DNA of 64,000 nucleotides from Bacteroidota bacterium (lineage in GTDB: Bacteria > Bacteroidota > Bacteroidia > Bacteroidales > Dysgonomonadaceae): NCBI GenBank assembly GCA_023388315.1, contig JAEWGM010000043.1:173648-237647 (forward strand). Direction: 5' to 3'. The translations under genes and the position numbers were made by a program. The notes under the pieces were generated by a model. The model had not been told where the DNA came from. It saw only the letters and a list, made by a program, of their open reading frames with translations, and did not search any database. Positions within the stretch are counted from its first letter, which is position 1. Every line of letters starts with the position of its first letter. Positions 1 through 8,085 of the stretch are shown one piece after another.

Positions 1-525
1 GGAATGATTGAGATTTTCAACCGCTCGCATTACGAAAACGTGCTTACCACCAAGGTGAATCCCGAATTTATTATGAATGAGCGGCTTCCGGGCTATGAAT
101 CGGTTGAAAAAATCGACGACAAGTTTTGGGAAAACCGGTACGCCGCCATCAACGCGATGGAAAAACATTGGGCCGAAAACGGTATGGTAATCATCAAATT
201 TTTCTTGAATGTATCCAAAGAGGAGCAAAAAAAGCGCTTCCTCTCCCGCATTGAGGAACCCGAAAAAAACTGGAAATTCAATTCGGCAGATTTAATCGCG
301 CGTAAAAATTGGGATAAATACGAACTAGCTTACGAGGAAATGTTGGAAAAAACCTCCACCGATTATGCGCCGTGGTACGTCATTCCCGCCGATAAAAAAT
401 ATTTTGCCCGTGTGGCGGTTGGTGATATTATTTTGGAGCATTTCAAAAAATTAAACCTTCGGTTTCCCGCGCCGGAATCACCTGAAATGCTTGCCGAAGC
501 ACGCAGGGAGTTGATGGAAGAATAA
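1..525 (+). CDS. Polyphosphate kinase 2 family protein (3' part; 5' end outside window)
   Basis: This is the C-terminal ~174 residues of a PPK2-family kinase, which transfers phosphate between polyphosphate and nucleoside mono- or diphosphates. The frame is open to the window edge and the first visible residues already belong to the family core, so the start and the Walker A loop lie upstream. Visible signatures are IFNRSHYENVL near the beginning, the stretch KEEQKKRFLSRIEEPEKNWK around residues 71-90, and the C-terminal APWYVIPADKKYFARVAV. PPK2 proteins of this type are usually 260-300 residues, so roughly a third is missing. The AMP or ADP preference cannot be told from this part. A hairpin follows the stop codon. 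Confidence 0.9.
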   Translation, partial: GMIEIFNRSHYENVLTTKVNPEFIMNERLPGYESVEKIDDKFWENRYAAINAMEKHWAENGMVIIKFFLNVSKEEQKKRFLSRIEEPEKNWKFNSADLIARKNWDKYELAYEEMLEKTSTDYAPWYVIPADKKYFARVAVGDIILEHFKKLNLRFPAPESPEMLAEARRELMEE

Positions 526-558
526 GGACGATCCGGGATTTTAACCGCTCAATACTGA

Positions 559-597
559 CCAATCCGTCAGACCGGTAATCGGTCAGACGGGTTTGAC
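559..597 (+). terminator. Hairpin after the PPK2 gene
   Basis: Bases 564-574 and 580-590 form an 11-bp stem with one mismatch and a 5-base loop. The following tract is only moderately T-rich. It lies between convergent genes and could serve either strand. Confidence 0.5.
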
Positions 598-641
598 TTT
601 ATCGTCTAAAAATCTACAATCTAAAATCCACAATCGTCAAT

Positions 642-1022
642 CTACACTTCCTTTCCCTTTCTCTTTTCCCTCACCCGCGCATCCACGCGTGTCATCAGCC
701 AAAAAAAGCTAAAGACAAAAGCCACGAGAATAACCGTCCAAAAAAACGTGGGTGACAGCAGAAAATCTTTGCCTTTCAGCACATAAGCGCCTCCGATGAA
801 AGCCGCCAGCACGGCATACATCACGCCAAAAACCCCGATAAACTCTCGCAACACATTGCCTTCGCGTTTCTTTGCGGGAACGGTTTTTCGGCTGAGCGCG
901 CTTTCAGTTTCAATTTGCTGCATAATACGGTATTTCAGGTTCTCGGGAGCCTGCCGTTTTGCCGATTGTATAAGTTGGCGAATCTGTTCGTCATCGGTAT
1001 GTATGTTGTTTTTTTCTGTCAT
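642..1022 (-). CDS. Small membrane protein, putative partner of the ECF sigma factor
   Basis: This 126-residue protein has a soluble N-terminal part of about 60 residues rich in charged helices, then two membrane segments (about residues 61-83 and 92-111) and a basic tail. Its start overlaps the stop of the upstream sigma-factor gene by four bases (ATGA), so the two are translationally coupled. The layout of a short cytosolic N-terminus followed by membrane helices, directly downstream of an ECF sigma gene, fits an anti-sigma or sigma-modulating protein. I see no zinc-binding HxxxCxxC motif, so it is not a canonical ZAS anti-sigma. The role is inferred from position only. Confidence 0.6.
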   Translation of the reverse strand: MTEKNNIHTDDEQIRQLIQSAKRQAPENLKYRIMQQIETESALSRKTVPAKKREGNVLREFIGVFGVMYAVLAAFIGGAYVLKGKDFLLSPTFFWTVILVAFVFSFFWLMTRVDARVREKRKGKEV

Positions 1023-1570
1023 AATTTCGTTTGTATTGCGTTACGGTTCATTAATTCCCTAAACAATTTCCGGGCGCGAAACAGTTTTACTTTCACATTC
1101 GGCTCGTTGAGCCCGGTAATTCTTGCGATATCCTTCACCGCGTTGTCTTCCATATAATAAAGCGTGAGCAGTAGCGCGTCGCCTTTCGGCATTCTGTTTA
1201 ACACGTTTTGCACCATTTCGGTTCGTTCGGCGTCGGCGATTTGCTTTTCGGTGTCAAAATCCGAAGTTTCCTGCACACCTGAGAGCTCCATACTGCTATC
1301 CATTAGCCACATTTTCGATTGCGATGCCGTGATCGCCGTGTTGTACACAATGCGGTAGAGCCACGACGAAAACTTGCTCTTCCCCTTAAACGTGTGCAAG
1401 TTGCGGTATGCTTTCACGAAACTTTCCTGCACAACATCTTCCGCGTCCTGCACGTTGTCGCAAATCCGGTGAGCAATGGCCATCGCCATATCCTGATACG
1501 TTTCGACAAAGTAGCTGAAAGCGGAAGTATTGCCTGCGAGCACTTGCTGCACACGTTGGTTTTCGTTCAT
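1019..1570 (-). CDS. ECF-type RNA polymerase sigma factor
   Basis: This 183-residue sigma-70-family protein has only regions 2 and 4, as in ECF sigma factors. Region 2 spans about residues 17-82 and includes the DAEDVVQESF helix (residues 42-51) and the KFSSWLYRIVYNTA segment. Region 4 spans about residues 117-175 with a helix-turn-helix ending in EPNVKVKLFRARKLFREL. It would direct RNA polymerase to a dedicated promoter set, which the sequence does not identify. The downstream small membrane protein overlaps it by four bases and is the likely modulator. The membrane protein gene at 1592-2011 lies 21 bases upstream on the same strand and may be in the same transcript. Confidence 0.9.
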   Translation of the reverse strand: MNENQRVQQVLAGNTSAFSYFVETYQDMAMAIAHRICDNVQDAEDVVQESFVKAYRNLHTFKGKSKFSSWLYRIVYNTAITASQSKMWLMDSSMELSGVQETSDFDTEKQIADAERTEMVQNVLNRMPKGDALLLTLYYMEDNAVKDIARITGLNEPNVKVKLFRARKLFRELMNRNAIQTKL

Positions 1571-1591
1571 CGCCGCCGTTTATTCCTGATC

Positions 1592-2011
1592 CTATTCTTC
1601 TTTTTGGTCAGCAAGAGGCATCTTCTGAGTAATCAAAAAGTAAACCAAATACCCTAATCCAAGAAAGAACACCACGCTTGCCCCAATGAACCAGAATTCG
1701 TTGTCTTGAGCAACGGTGAGATTTTCTGAACATAGAAAACCAACAATTACGCCAATTCCCAACGATATCAAAACAATTCCGTTCCTAAGCGAAACGAACC
1801 GATTAGGGTTAGCTTTCCTTTTTGTTTTTTCGGGAGGAATAATTCCTTGACGGATGAGATCCATACGCTCTTTATGTTCCGCTCTGATGGAAGTCAATCC
1901 TAAATACATTCCAAAACCTATTGGTAATCCTATCGTACATAAAATCGCGATAATACCTGCTAGATCATTCATCATAATTTGTTTTTTAGTGAATAATTTG
2001 TTTACATCCAT
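1592..2011 (-). CDS. Membrane protein with DUF6249-like architecture
   Basis: This 139-residue protein has three predicted membrane segments (about residues 16-37, 77-97 and 108-128) and a basic cytoplasmic loop containing HKERMDLIRQGIIPPE. That loop and layout are typical of the DUF6249 small membrane proteins often found next to ECF sigma genes in Bacteroidota. An internal start 12 codons later (position 1975) is also possible; a -7 box at 2039-2046 permits either start. It lies immediately upstream of the sigma gene, so it may belong to the same regulatory cassette. The function is unknown. Confidence 0.6.
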   Translation of the reverse strand: MDVNKLFTKKQIMMNDLAGIIAILCTIGLPIGFGMYLGLTSIRAEHKERMDLIRQGIIPPEKTKRKANPNRFVSLRNGIVLISLGIGVIVGFLCSENLTVAQDNEFWFIGASVVFFLGLGYLVYFLITQKMPLADQKEE

Positions 2012-2038
2012 AAGACACGGGCAAATCCTATTCGGTTA

Positions 2039-2046
2039 CAAAAATA
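2039..2046 (-). promoter_or_regulatory. Putative -7 promoter box (TATTTTTG)
   Basis: On the minus strand the sequence matches the Bacteroidota -7 consensus TAnnTTTG. It sits 28 bases upstream of the membrane-protein start and probably drives the membrane protein, sigma factor and anti-sigma-like genes. Confidence 0.45.
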
Positions 2047-2205
2047 GGTGATTATTTTTGAATAATCTTCATTTCTTCTGAAAATCAGTTGTTTAAAAAG
2101 TTATGCACAAGTCAGGATAATTTAAGATTTTATATTCGTGATTTTGCTTTCTATTTGTTTTCTTTGTAATGCGCAACCCGAATTCCGCAACTCGTAACCC
2201 GAACA

Positions 2206-3468
2206 ATGAACGAAAAAACGCTTGAAAAACTAAAAATCCTTGCCGATGCCGCCAAATACGATGTGTCCTGCGCATCCAGCGGCACATCGCGGAATGCCGT
2301 GAAAGGCGGGATTGGCACGGCCGCCGGCTGGGGCATTTGCCACAGTTTCACGGCCGATGGGCGTTGTATTTCGTTGTTCAAAATTTTGCTCACCAACCAT
2401 TGCGTTTTCGATTGCGCCTATTGCAGCAACCGCCGCAGCAACGATGTGAACCGCACCGCGTTCACCGCTGAGGAATTGGCGGAGCTGACCATTGAGTTTT
2501 ACAGACGGAATTACATCGAAGGGCTTTTCCTTAGCTCGGGTGTGATGCGTAACCCCGATTACACAATGGAGCAATTGATTCGCGTGGTGAAATTGTTGCG
2601 TGAAACGTACCGCTTTAACGGCTACATCCACATGAAAACCATTCCCGGCGCCAGCCAAGAATTGGTTACGCAAGCGGGGTTGTATGCCGACCGCATGAGT
2701 GTGAACCTCGAAATTCCATCGGAGCAAAACCTCAAACTGCTCGCGCCCGAAAAAGATTATGAAAGTGTTTTCTCGCCCATGCGCGTTATTCAACAAGGAA
2801 TGTTGGAAAGCGCCGAAGACCGAAAAAAGTTTCGCAAAGCGCCTAAATTTGTGCCTGCGGGACAAAGCACGCAAGTGATTATCGGCGCCACGTCCGACAC
2901 CGATAAACAGATTCTCACGCTGGCATCGGCGTTGTACAAGCGTCCATCGTTTAAGCGTGTTTATTATTCGGGATATATTCCCATTAACAAGAATGACAGT
3001 CGGTTACCTGTACTTCCTCAGCCGCCGCTGGTGCGCGAGAACCGATTGTATCAAGCCGATTGGTTGATGCGGTTTTACGAATTTAAAGCCAGCGAAATTG
3101 TAAACGACGCGCACCCCGACCTCGACTTGGATGTTGATCCCAAAATGGGCTGGGCGTTGAGAAACCCATCGTTTTTCCCCATAGATGTAAACACTGCGCC
3201 CTACGAAATGATTCTTCGCGTGCCGGGCATCGGCGTGAAATCGGCCAAGCTCATTGTCGCTTCGCGAAGATATGGGCGGTTGACCTTCGCTCAGTTGAAG
3301 AAAATTGGCGTGGTAATGAAACGGGCGCAATATTTTATCATTTGTCGAGAGTTGCCGATGCAAACCGTGAACGAACTCACGCCGCAATATGTTCGTCGAC
3401 AGGTTTCACAAAAACAGAAAAAGCAGGCGGCGGATTTGTTGCAGTATAAAATTGAGTGGGGAGAGTGA
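2206..3468 (+). CDS. Putative DNA modification/repair radical SAM protein
   Basis: This 420-residue protein carries the radical-SAM cluster motif CxxxCxxC at Cys66, Cys70 and Cys73 (CVFDCAYC), followed by a TIM-barrel-like core. Near the C-terminus, about residues 327-380, a helix-hairpin-helix segment reads INTAPYEMIL-like then VPGIGVKSAKLIV. This architecture matches the family annotated as putative DNA modification/repair radical SAM protein, which is genetically linked to a uracil-DNA-glycosylase-like partner. The next gene encodes that partner class. The substrate is unknown for the family; the HhH motif suggests nucleic-acid binding. The start was chosen because a short AT-poor leader with repeated words directly precedes it and the next Met is far inside. 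Confidence 0.85.
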   Translation: MNEKTLEKLKILADAAKYDVSCASSGTSRNAVKGGIGTAAGWGICHSFTADGRCISLFKILLTNHCVFDCAYCSNRRSNDVNRTAFTAEELAELTIEFYRRNYIEGLFLSSGVMRNPDYTMEQLIRVVKLLRETYRFNGYIHMKTIPGASQELVTQAGLYADRMSVNLEIPSEQNLKLLAPEKDYESVFSPMRVIQQGMLESAEDRKKFRKAPKFVPAGQSTQVIIGATSDTDKQILTLASALYKRPSFKRVYYSGYIPINKNDSRLPVLPQPPLVRENRLYQADWLMRFYEFKASEIVNDAHPDLDLDVDPKMGWALRNPSFFPIDVNTAPYEMILRVPGIGVKSAKLIVASRRYGRLTFAQLKKIGVVMKRAQYFIICRELPMQTVNELTPQYVRRQVSQKQKKQAADLLQYKIEWGE

Positions 3469-3573
3469 TTGTGAGTGGGAGACTTTGTGAGTGGGAGACT
3501 GGGAGGCATGGATGTTGAGAGACAGGGATTTTCTTATTTTAATTTTTATGCGACGTATAAATGTGATACCAAA

Positions 3574-4341
3574 ATGATTCTTTTCACTTACGATAAAACC
3601 TTAGATGGGCTGCTCTCGTGCGTGTTTTTCGCGTATGAACAGAAGAAATTTCCCGATGCCATTCTTTCGGATTCCGATTCGAAGCCGTTGTTCGTAGATG
3701 AACAATATCACGTAATCACCGAAAAAGAAAAATCGCTTCGCGTATGGAAAGCGTTGGAGAAAAAGCTCTCCAAATTCGCGCGAAATATGATGTTGAGCGT
3801 TTGGCTCTCGGAATTACCCGAAGTGGAAATGTTGCTTTTTCGCTACATTCGCAAAAACCTTGACCACCCGAAAGGCATTGAAATGAACTTTGGCGACGAT
3901 GATGTGCTGCGCGTGAAAGAAATCGCGCAAAAAGTGGGCACCGATGCAAGAAAACTTATTCAGTTTGTGCGGTTTCAGGAAACACTCGATGGCATTTTCT
4001 TCGCGCCCGTAACGCCGTGCTACAACGTGCTTTCGCTCCTCATTCCCCATTTTAAATCGCGTTACGCAAATCAACCGTGGATTATTTACGATACCATCCG
4101 CAACATCGGCGCTTATTACGACACAAAAGCCGTAACCGATATTTCATTTTCAAGAAAAGACCTTTCGGAACTCAAATTGGGAAAATTGAGCGATGAAAAA
4201 CTCTCAGAAGAAGAGGCTTTGTTCCAAAAAATGTGGAAAGAATATTTCAAAAGCATAACCATCAAAGAGCGCATCAACCTCAAACTGCAACGTCAACATA
4301 TGCCGCAACGGTATTGGAAGTATTTAACGGAGATGCAATGA
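3574..4341 (+). CDS. TIGR03915-family DNA metabolism protein, partner of the radical SAM protein
   Basis: This protein of about 255 residues begins with MILFTYDKTLDGLLSCVFFAYEQK, the characteristic start of the TIGR03915/DUF4130 family. The reading frame is open further upstream (to 3475), but that leader is repeat-like and not conserved in character, so I place the start at 3574. The C-terminal part contains the HMPQRYWKYLTEM ending typical of the family. In many bacteria this domain is fused to a uracil-DNA glycosylase domain and is always found next to the radical-SAM gene; here it stands alone without the glycosylase part. A joint role in DNA repair or modification is inferred from the linkage. 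Confidence 0.8.
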   Translation: MILFTYDKTLDGLLSCVFFAYEQKKFPDAILSDSDSKPLFVDEQYHVITEKEKSLRVWKALEKKLSKFARNMMLSVWLSELPEVEMLLFRYIRKNLDHPKGIEMNFGDDDVLRVKEIAQKVGTDARKLIQFVRFQETLDGIFFAPVTPCYNVLSLLIPHFKSRYANQPWIIYDTIRNIGAYYDTKAVTDISFSRKDLSELKLGKLSDEKLSEEEALFQKMWKEYFKSITIKERINLKLQRQHMPQRYWKYLTEMQ

Positions 4342-4382
4342 GTTTGGTTGTTGACTGTTAGCTTTTAGCTTCAGTGACACAA

Positions 4383-4418
4383 AAAAACCGTCCGCGCAAA
4401 ACGACACAGACGGTTTTA
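4383..4418. terminator. Hairpin between convergent genes
   Basis: Stem ACCGTC/GACGGT (387-392 with 409-414), flanked by an A-run on the left and T-run on the right, so it can end transcription from the DNA-metabolism gene on the plus strand and from mscL on the minus strand. Confidence 0.6.
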
Positions 4419-4442
4419 AAACTTCTTGTGAAGTTCAGAAAA

Positions 4443-4859
4443 TTACTTTGTTCTCAGTAAGTCGCGAATTTCTGTGAGCAACACTTCTTCTTTCGATGGC
4501 TCTGCGGGAGCTTCGGGTGCGGCCTCTTTTTTGCGTTTCATTTTGTTCATCGCTTTGATCACCATAAAAATAGCGACACCCACGATTAAGAAATCCACAA
4601 CCGATTGAATGAAAGCGCCGTAGTTCCATGTAATGGCTTCGGTAACTACTTCCTCGCCGGCGGTAACGCCTTCGCGAAGCACCACTTTCAATTCATCGAA
4701 TTTGGTGTTTCCAAACAAAAGTGCAATGGGTGGCATTAAAATATCGTTCACAAACGAGGTTACAATTTTGCCGAATGCTGCACCAATTACAATACCCACG
4801 GCCATATCTACCACATTGCCGCGCATCAGAAATTCTTTGAGTTCAGTTCTAAATGACAT
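4443..4859 (-). CDS. mscL: Large-conductance mechanosensitive channel MscL
   Basis: This 138-residue inner-membrane protein is a homopentameric pressure valve that opens under hypo-osmotic shock. The N-terminal amphipathic helix and first membrane helix read [20 protein letters not shown] (about residues 10-29), the hallmark of MscL. The second membrane helix is at about residues 82-103 and is followed by a charged cytoplasmic helix bundle. The length agrees with the family (about 130-150). It stands alone, convergent with the gene on its 3' side. Confidence 0.96.
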   Translation of the reverse strand: MSFRTELKEFLMRGNVVDMAVGIVIGAAFGKIVTSFVNDILMPPIALLFGNTKFDELKVVLREGVTAGEEVVTEAITWNYGAFIQSVVDFLIVGVAIFMVIKAMNKMKRKKEAAPEAPAEPSKEEVLLTEIRDLLRTK

Positions 4860-4951
4860 AATGATTTAATTAAGAGTTAAACTTTAACTGTATGCAAAGT
4901 AAACAAAAAAAATGTGAATATTTTATCAATACAGCAGAAATTTATATTTTA

Positions 4952-5854
4952 TCAACAAAATATCTCCGCAATCATGCATCGGGCGGAGCCGCCACCGTTG
5001 GTTTCGATGGTTTGCAATTCGGGTGATAAAATTTTATTGTACGTGGAAATAACGTTTTCCTGCTCCGGCTTAAGCGCCCTGCGTGCCGCTGCCGACATAA
5101 TCATTAGTGGGTTGCCGTTGCGGCTTTTCAACTCAATCATATTGCCGGCAAAATGGGCCACTTGATCGAGCGAGATGTCCACGATAATTTTTCCGGTGGA
5201 AGTTAATCTCGACACCACTTTTTCACGTTCTTTCTCATCTTTTATCGATTCCAGACACACGATGGCCACCTGCGTGCCCACTTCCATCATCACGTTGGTG
5301 TGGTAAATGAGGTTGCCTTTTTTGTCGAACGAATCGAAAACCACCGCGTCGAAATTCATTTTTGAACAGAAATCGCGCAACACTTTCTCTGATGTGCGAG
5401 GTGAGCGGCAAGCGTATGCAATGCGTTTGTCACGGTCGAAAATCATGCTTCCCGTGCCTTCCAAAAACTCGTTTTTCGCTTCCCAACCGGTTAAGTCAAT
5501 TACTTTTGTGTGGTTCATTCGGTTGTGCAGCAACTGCATGATTTGCGGCTTGCGCTCTTGTTGGCGATTTTCCGCAAACATGGGGTACAAAACCAACTCG
5601 CCCGAGATGTGTGACGAAAACCAATTGTTTGGAAAAATGGAATCGGGCGTCCACGGCTCTTCGGTGTCTTGCACCACAATAACGTCCACATCGTTCGCGC
5701 GCAACAGGCTCACGAAAGCGTCAAATTCTTTCAGCGCCTTTTCAGCCACTTCTTCTTGTGGTGTCTTTTGCTGAAAATAGTTGTTCTTGGCCGTTTCCTC
5801 GTTAAACCCGAAACGTGCCGGGCGCACCATTAATATTTTTGAGGTTGTTTGCAT
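4952..5854 (-). CDS. ctlX: Citrulline-utilization hydrolase CtlX (amidinotransferase fold)
   Basis: This 300-residue protein belongs to the arginine-deiminase/amidinotransferase superfamily. It has the typical opening ILMVRPARFGFNEETA, the central TPDSIFPNNWFSSH segment (about residues 69-82) and a C-terminal NGGGSARCMIAE with the candidate nucleophile Cys293. This set matches CtlX, reported to convert citrulline to ornithine. The next gene upstream on the same strand is ornithine aminotransferase, so the pair would carry citrulline or arginine nitrogen through ornithine to glutamate semialdehyde. An approximately 160-base spacer with low-complexity repeats separates the two genes. Confidence 0.85.
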   Translation of the reverse strand: MQTTSKILMVRPARFGFNEETAKNNYFQQKTPQEEVAEKALKEFDAFVSLLRANDVDVIVVQDTEEPWTPDSIFPNNWFSSHISGELVLYPMFAENRQQERKPQIMQLLHNRMNHTKVIDLTGWEAKNEFLEGTGSMIFDRDKRIAYACRSPRTSEKVLRDFCSKMNFDAVVFDSFDKKGNLIYHTNVMMEVGTQVAIVCLESIKDEKEREKVVSRLTSTGKIIVDISLDQVAHFAGNMIELKSRNGNPLMIMSAAARRALKPEQENVISTYNKILSPELQTIETNGGGSARCMIAEIFC

Positions 5855-5865
5855 TTTTTAGGGAG

Positions 5866-5985
5866 ATTGATAGTAGATTGATAAAAGATTGAGTGAGATT
5901 GATGAAAGATTGAATGAGATTGATTCTTTAGTTTAGCGTTCAACGTTCAGCGTTTAAAGTTTAATGTTCAGGGTTAAAGCGTTGG
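5866..5985. repeat. Low-complexity imperfect tandem words between ctlX and rocD
   Basis: The words GAGATTGAT and AAGATTGA recur several times between 5868 and 5925, followed by repeated GTTCA/GTTTAA words. Such word-like spacers recur in front of other genes in this window. No protein or RNA gene is visible here. Confidence 0.7.
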
Positions 5986-6012
5986 CCGCTAAACCCTGAA
6001 CTGTAAATCTTT

Positions 6013-7242
6013 CTATTCAAGCGTTTTAATCGATTCTTTAATAATCTCAATGGCTTCGCGAAGTTGCTCTTCCGTGATAATCAACGGCGGAGCGAAACGG
6101 ATGATATGTCCGTGTGTGGGTTTTGCCAAAAGCCCGTTTTCGGCCATTTTGAGGCACACGTCCCACGCTTCTTTTCCGTTGTGAGGTTCAATAACCACGG
6201 CGTTCAACAAGCCTTTTCCGCGAACGAGTTTCACGAATGGGCTTTTTATTTTTTCCATTTCTTCGCGGAAAATTTTTCCTAAATATTCAGCTTTTTCCGC
6301 CAATTTTTCGTCTTTCACTACTTGCAATGCGGCCATCGCGACTTTGTTGGCTAAGGGGAAACCGCCAAATGTGGAGCCGTGTTGGCCGGGTTTAATGGTC
6401 ATCATCACTTCATCGTCGGCAAGCACGGCCGAAACAGGCATAACGCCGCCCGAAACGGCTTTGCCGAGAATTACGATATCGGGGCGGATGCCTTCGTGGT
6501 CGCAGCACAATAATTTGCCGGTGCGGGCAATTCCGGTTTGTACTTCATCGGCAACAAAAAGAATGTTGTGTTTTTTACACAAATCGTAGCAAGCCTTTAA
6601 ATATCCTTCGTCGGGAACAAACACGCCGGCTTCACCTTGAATGGGTTCTACCAGAAATCCGGCAATTTTATCGCCTTTTTCTTCAAAAATCTTCCGAACG
6701 GCATCTAAGTCGTTATACGGAATCACCTCAATCCCGGGCGTGTAAGGGCCATAATCGGCGCGGGCATCGGGATCGGTAGAGATGGAAACAATGGTAATGG
6801 TTCTTCCGTGGAAATTTCCTTCGCAGGCTACAATAATGGCTTCATTTTCAGGAATTCCTTTTTTCAGGTATCCCCATTTTCGAGAAAGTTTCAACGCGGT
6901 TTCCACCGCTTCGGCTCCCGTGTTCATCGGCAGCAACTTGTCGTATCCGAAATAATGGTGCATAAATTCTTCATACACGCCCAGCGAATCGTTGTAAAAC
7001 GCGCGGGAGGTAAGGCACAAAGTCTCGGCCTGATCGGTTAATGCTTTCACAATTTTTGGATGACAATGCCCTTGATTTACTGCGGAATATGCCGAAAGAA
7101 AATCGAAATATTTCTTCCCATCCACATCCCAAACAAAAGCGCCTTTACCTTTTGAAAGTACTACGGGCAGCGGGTGGTAGTTGTGTGCGCCGTATTTTTC
7201 TTCCTGATCAATAAATTGGTGTGATTTTTTTGAAATAGTCAT
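6013..7242 (-). CDS. rocD: Ornithine--oxo-acid transaminase
   Basis: This 409-residue PLP enzyme of class III transaminases converts ornithine and 2-oxoglutarate to glutamate semialdehyde and glutamate. Features are [13 protein letters not shown] at about 107-119 (cofactor phosphate binding), EGNFHGRT at about 141-148, VADEVQTG with Asp232, and the Schiff-base lysine Lys261 in [14 protein letters not shown]. The opening [19 protein letters not shown] is diagnostic of ornithine aminotransferases. Its neighbour ctlX makes ornithine from citrulline, so the pair forms a short catabolic route. Confidence 0.95.
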   Translation of the reverse strand: MTISKKSHQFIDQEEKYGAHNYHPLPVVLSKGKGAFVWDVDGKKYFDFLSAYSAVNQGHCHPKIVKALTDQAETLCLTSRAFYNDSLGVYEEFMHHYFGYDKLLPMNTGAEAVETALKLSRKWGYLKKGIPENEAIIVACEGNFHGRTITIVSISTDPDARADYGPYTPGIEVIPYNDLDAVRKIFEEKGDKIAGFLVEPIQGEAGVFVPDEGYLKACYDLCKKHNILFVADEVQTGIARTGKLLCCDHEGIRPDIVILGKAVSGGVMPVSAVLADDEVMMTIKPGQHGSTFGGFPLANKVAMAALQVVKDEKLAEKAEYLGKIFREEMEKIKSPFVKLVRGKGLLNAVVIEPHNGKEAWDVCLKMAENGLLAKPTHGHIIRFAPPLIITEEQLREAIEIIKESIKTLE

Positions 7243-7274
7243 ATCAATAGTTTTTAAAGTTAATGCGTGGTTAT

Positions 7275-7913
7275 TTATTCTTGGGTTAATTTTACGTTGC
7301 GAAATTGAATTTCTTTGCCTTCGCTTTGCAGGCCGATGTGCCCTTCTTTCACCAAGCTGGTACCTTTGTTTTGATGCACATCATTTACATAAACGTTTAT
7401 AATGCCGTCCGATGCGGTGATTTTTACTTTATTCCATTCTCCGGCGGGTTTTTCACTCGATGGTTGTTTTTTCTCAATAACCGGAAATTTGGGGCGTTCG
7501 GTCACTCCTTCTGGCAAGGTATATTCCTGTAAATCGGAACCGGCAAGCAAAACCAAGTCTCCCGCTTTTCCCGCCGCCAATTGTATTTCAATGCCCGTGG
7601 GAAACGGATTTTTAGCATCTTCAATCAATACAAAAACTCCGCTGTTACTTGCTTCCTCGGCCCATCTGTACTCCAGTTCCAGCGTGTAATCGGCATATTT
7701 TTCTTTGGTGTACATATAGCCCAATGGCTCGCCCTTTATGGAAATAATACCGTCTTTAGCTGCGTACACTTCATCGCCCGGAACAGCATTGTTTTCCACA
7801 ACAAAATTCCAGTTTGACAAATCTTTGCCGTTAAAAATGTTATCGGATGGTTGCGTGCATCCCACAGTAAATAGAAATAATATGGCTAGCGAATAAAAGG
7901 CTGTTTTTCTCAT
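7275..7913 (-). CDS. DUF1080 (3-keto-disaccharide hydrolase-like) lipoprotein
   Basis: This exported protein of about 212 residues begins with a lipoprotein signal peptide ending in the lipobox TVGC (Cys19). The mature part is a single DUF1080 domain, a concanavalin-like beta sandwich; recognisable pieces are FNGKDLSNW, the [14 protein letters not shown] segment and a C-terminal [19 protein letters not shown]. Family members include 3-keto-glycoside hydrolases, but most are uncharacterised. Longer starts at 7925 and 7982 exist; a -7 box at 7939-7946 makes 7982 untenable and 7913 most likely. A second, double-domain DUF1080 protein is at 37848-39119. Confidence 0.85.
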   Translation of the reverse strand: MRKTAFYSLAILFLFTVGCTQPSDNIFNGKDLSNWNFVVENNAVPGDEVYAAKDGIISIKGEPLGYMYTKEKYADYTLELEYRWAEEASNSGVFVLIEDAKNPFPTGIEIQLAAGKAGDLVLLAGSDLQEYTLPEGVTERPKFPVIEKKQPSSEKPAGEWNKVKITASDGIINVYVNDVHQNKGTSLVKEGHIGLQSEGKEIQFRNVKLTQE

Positions 7914-7938
7914 TTGATTTATCATTAAATGTGGCGAG

Positions 7939-7946
7939 CAAAAATA
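7939..7946 (-). promoter_or_regulatory. Putative -7 box (TATTTTTG) of the DUF1080 gene
   Basis: Minus-strand match to TAnnTTTG, 26 bases upstream of the chosen start codon. It decides against the longer reading frame, which would begin upstream of the expected transcription start. Confidence 0.5.
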
Positions 7947-8050
7947 CTTATTTTCTGCGAAATCCGCAAATTTGAAACCCAACTTGCAGCGAAGTGCTGG
8001 TTATAAGTTTTTTTCAGATTATTTTTTCGATAAATAGGGCAATGAATGCG

Positions 8051-8058
8051 TATATTTG
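8051..8058 (+). promoter_or_regulatory. Putative -7 box (TATATTTG) of porX
   Basis: Match to TAnnTTTG 27 bases before the TTG start of porX, placing the transcript start near 8065. Confidence 0.55.
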
Positions 8059-8085
8059 CGTGAAATAACCAACCGCATTAAATAA

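Noticed and set aside
2230..2874. 214-codon open frame antisense to the radical-SAM gene
   Set aside because: Shadow frame opposite conserved radical-SAM motifs; nothing recognisable in it.
3475..3573. N-terminal extension of the TIGR03915-family protein
   Set aside because: The DNA is a repeated GTGAGTGGGAGACT spacer, and the family begins at the Met at 3574.
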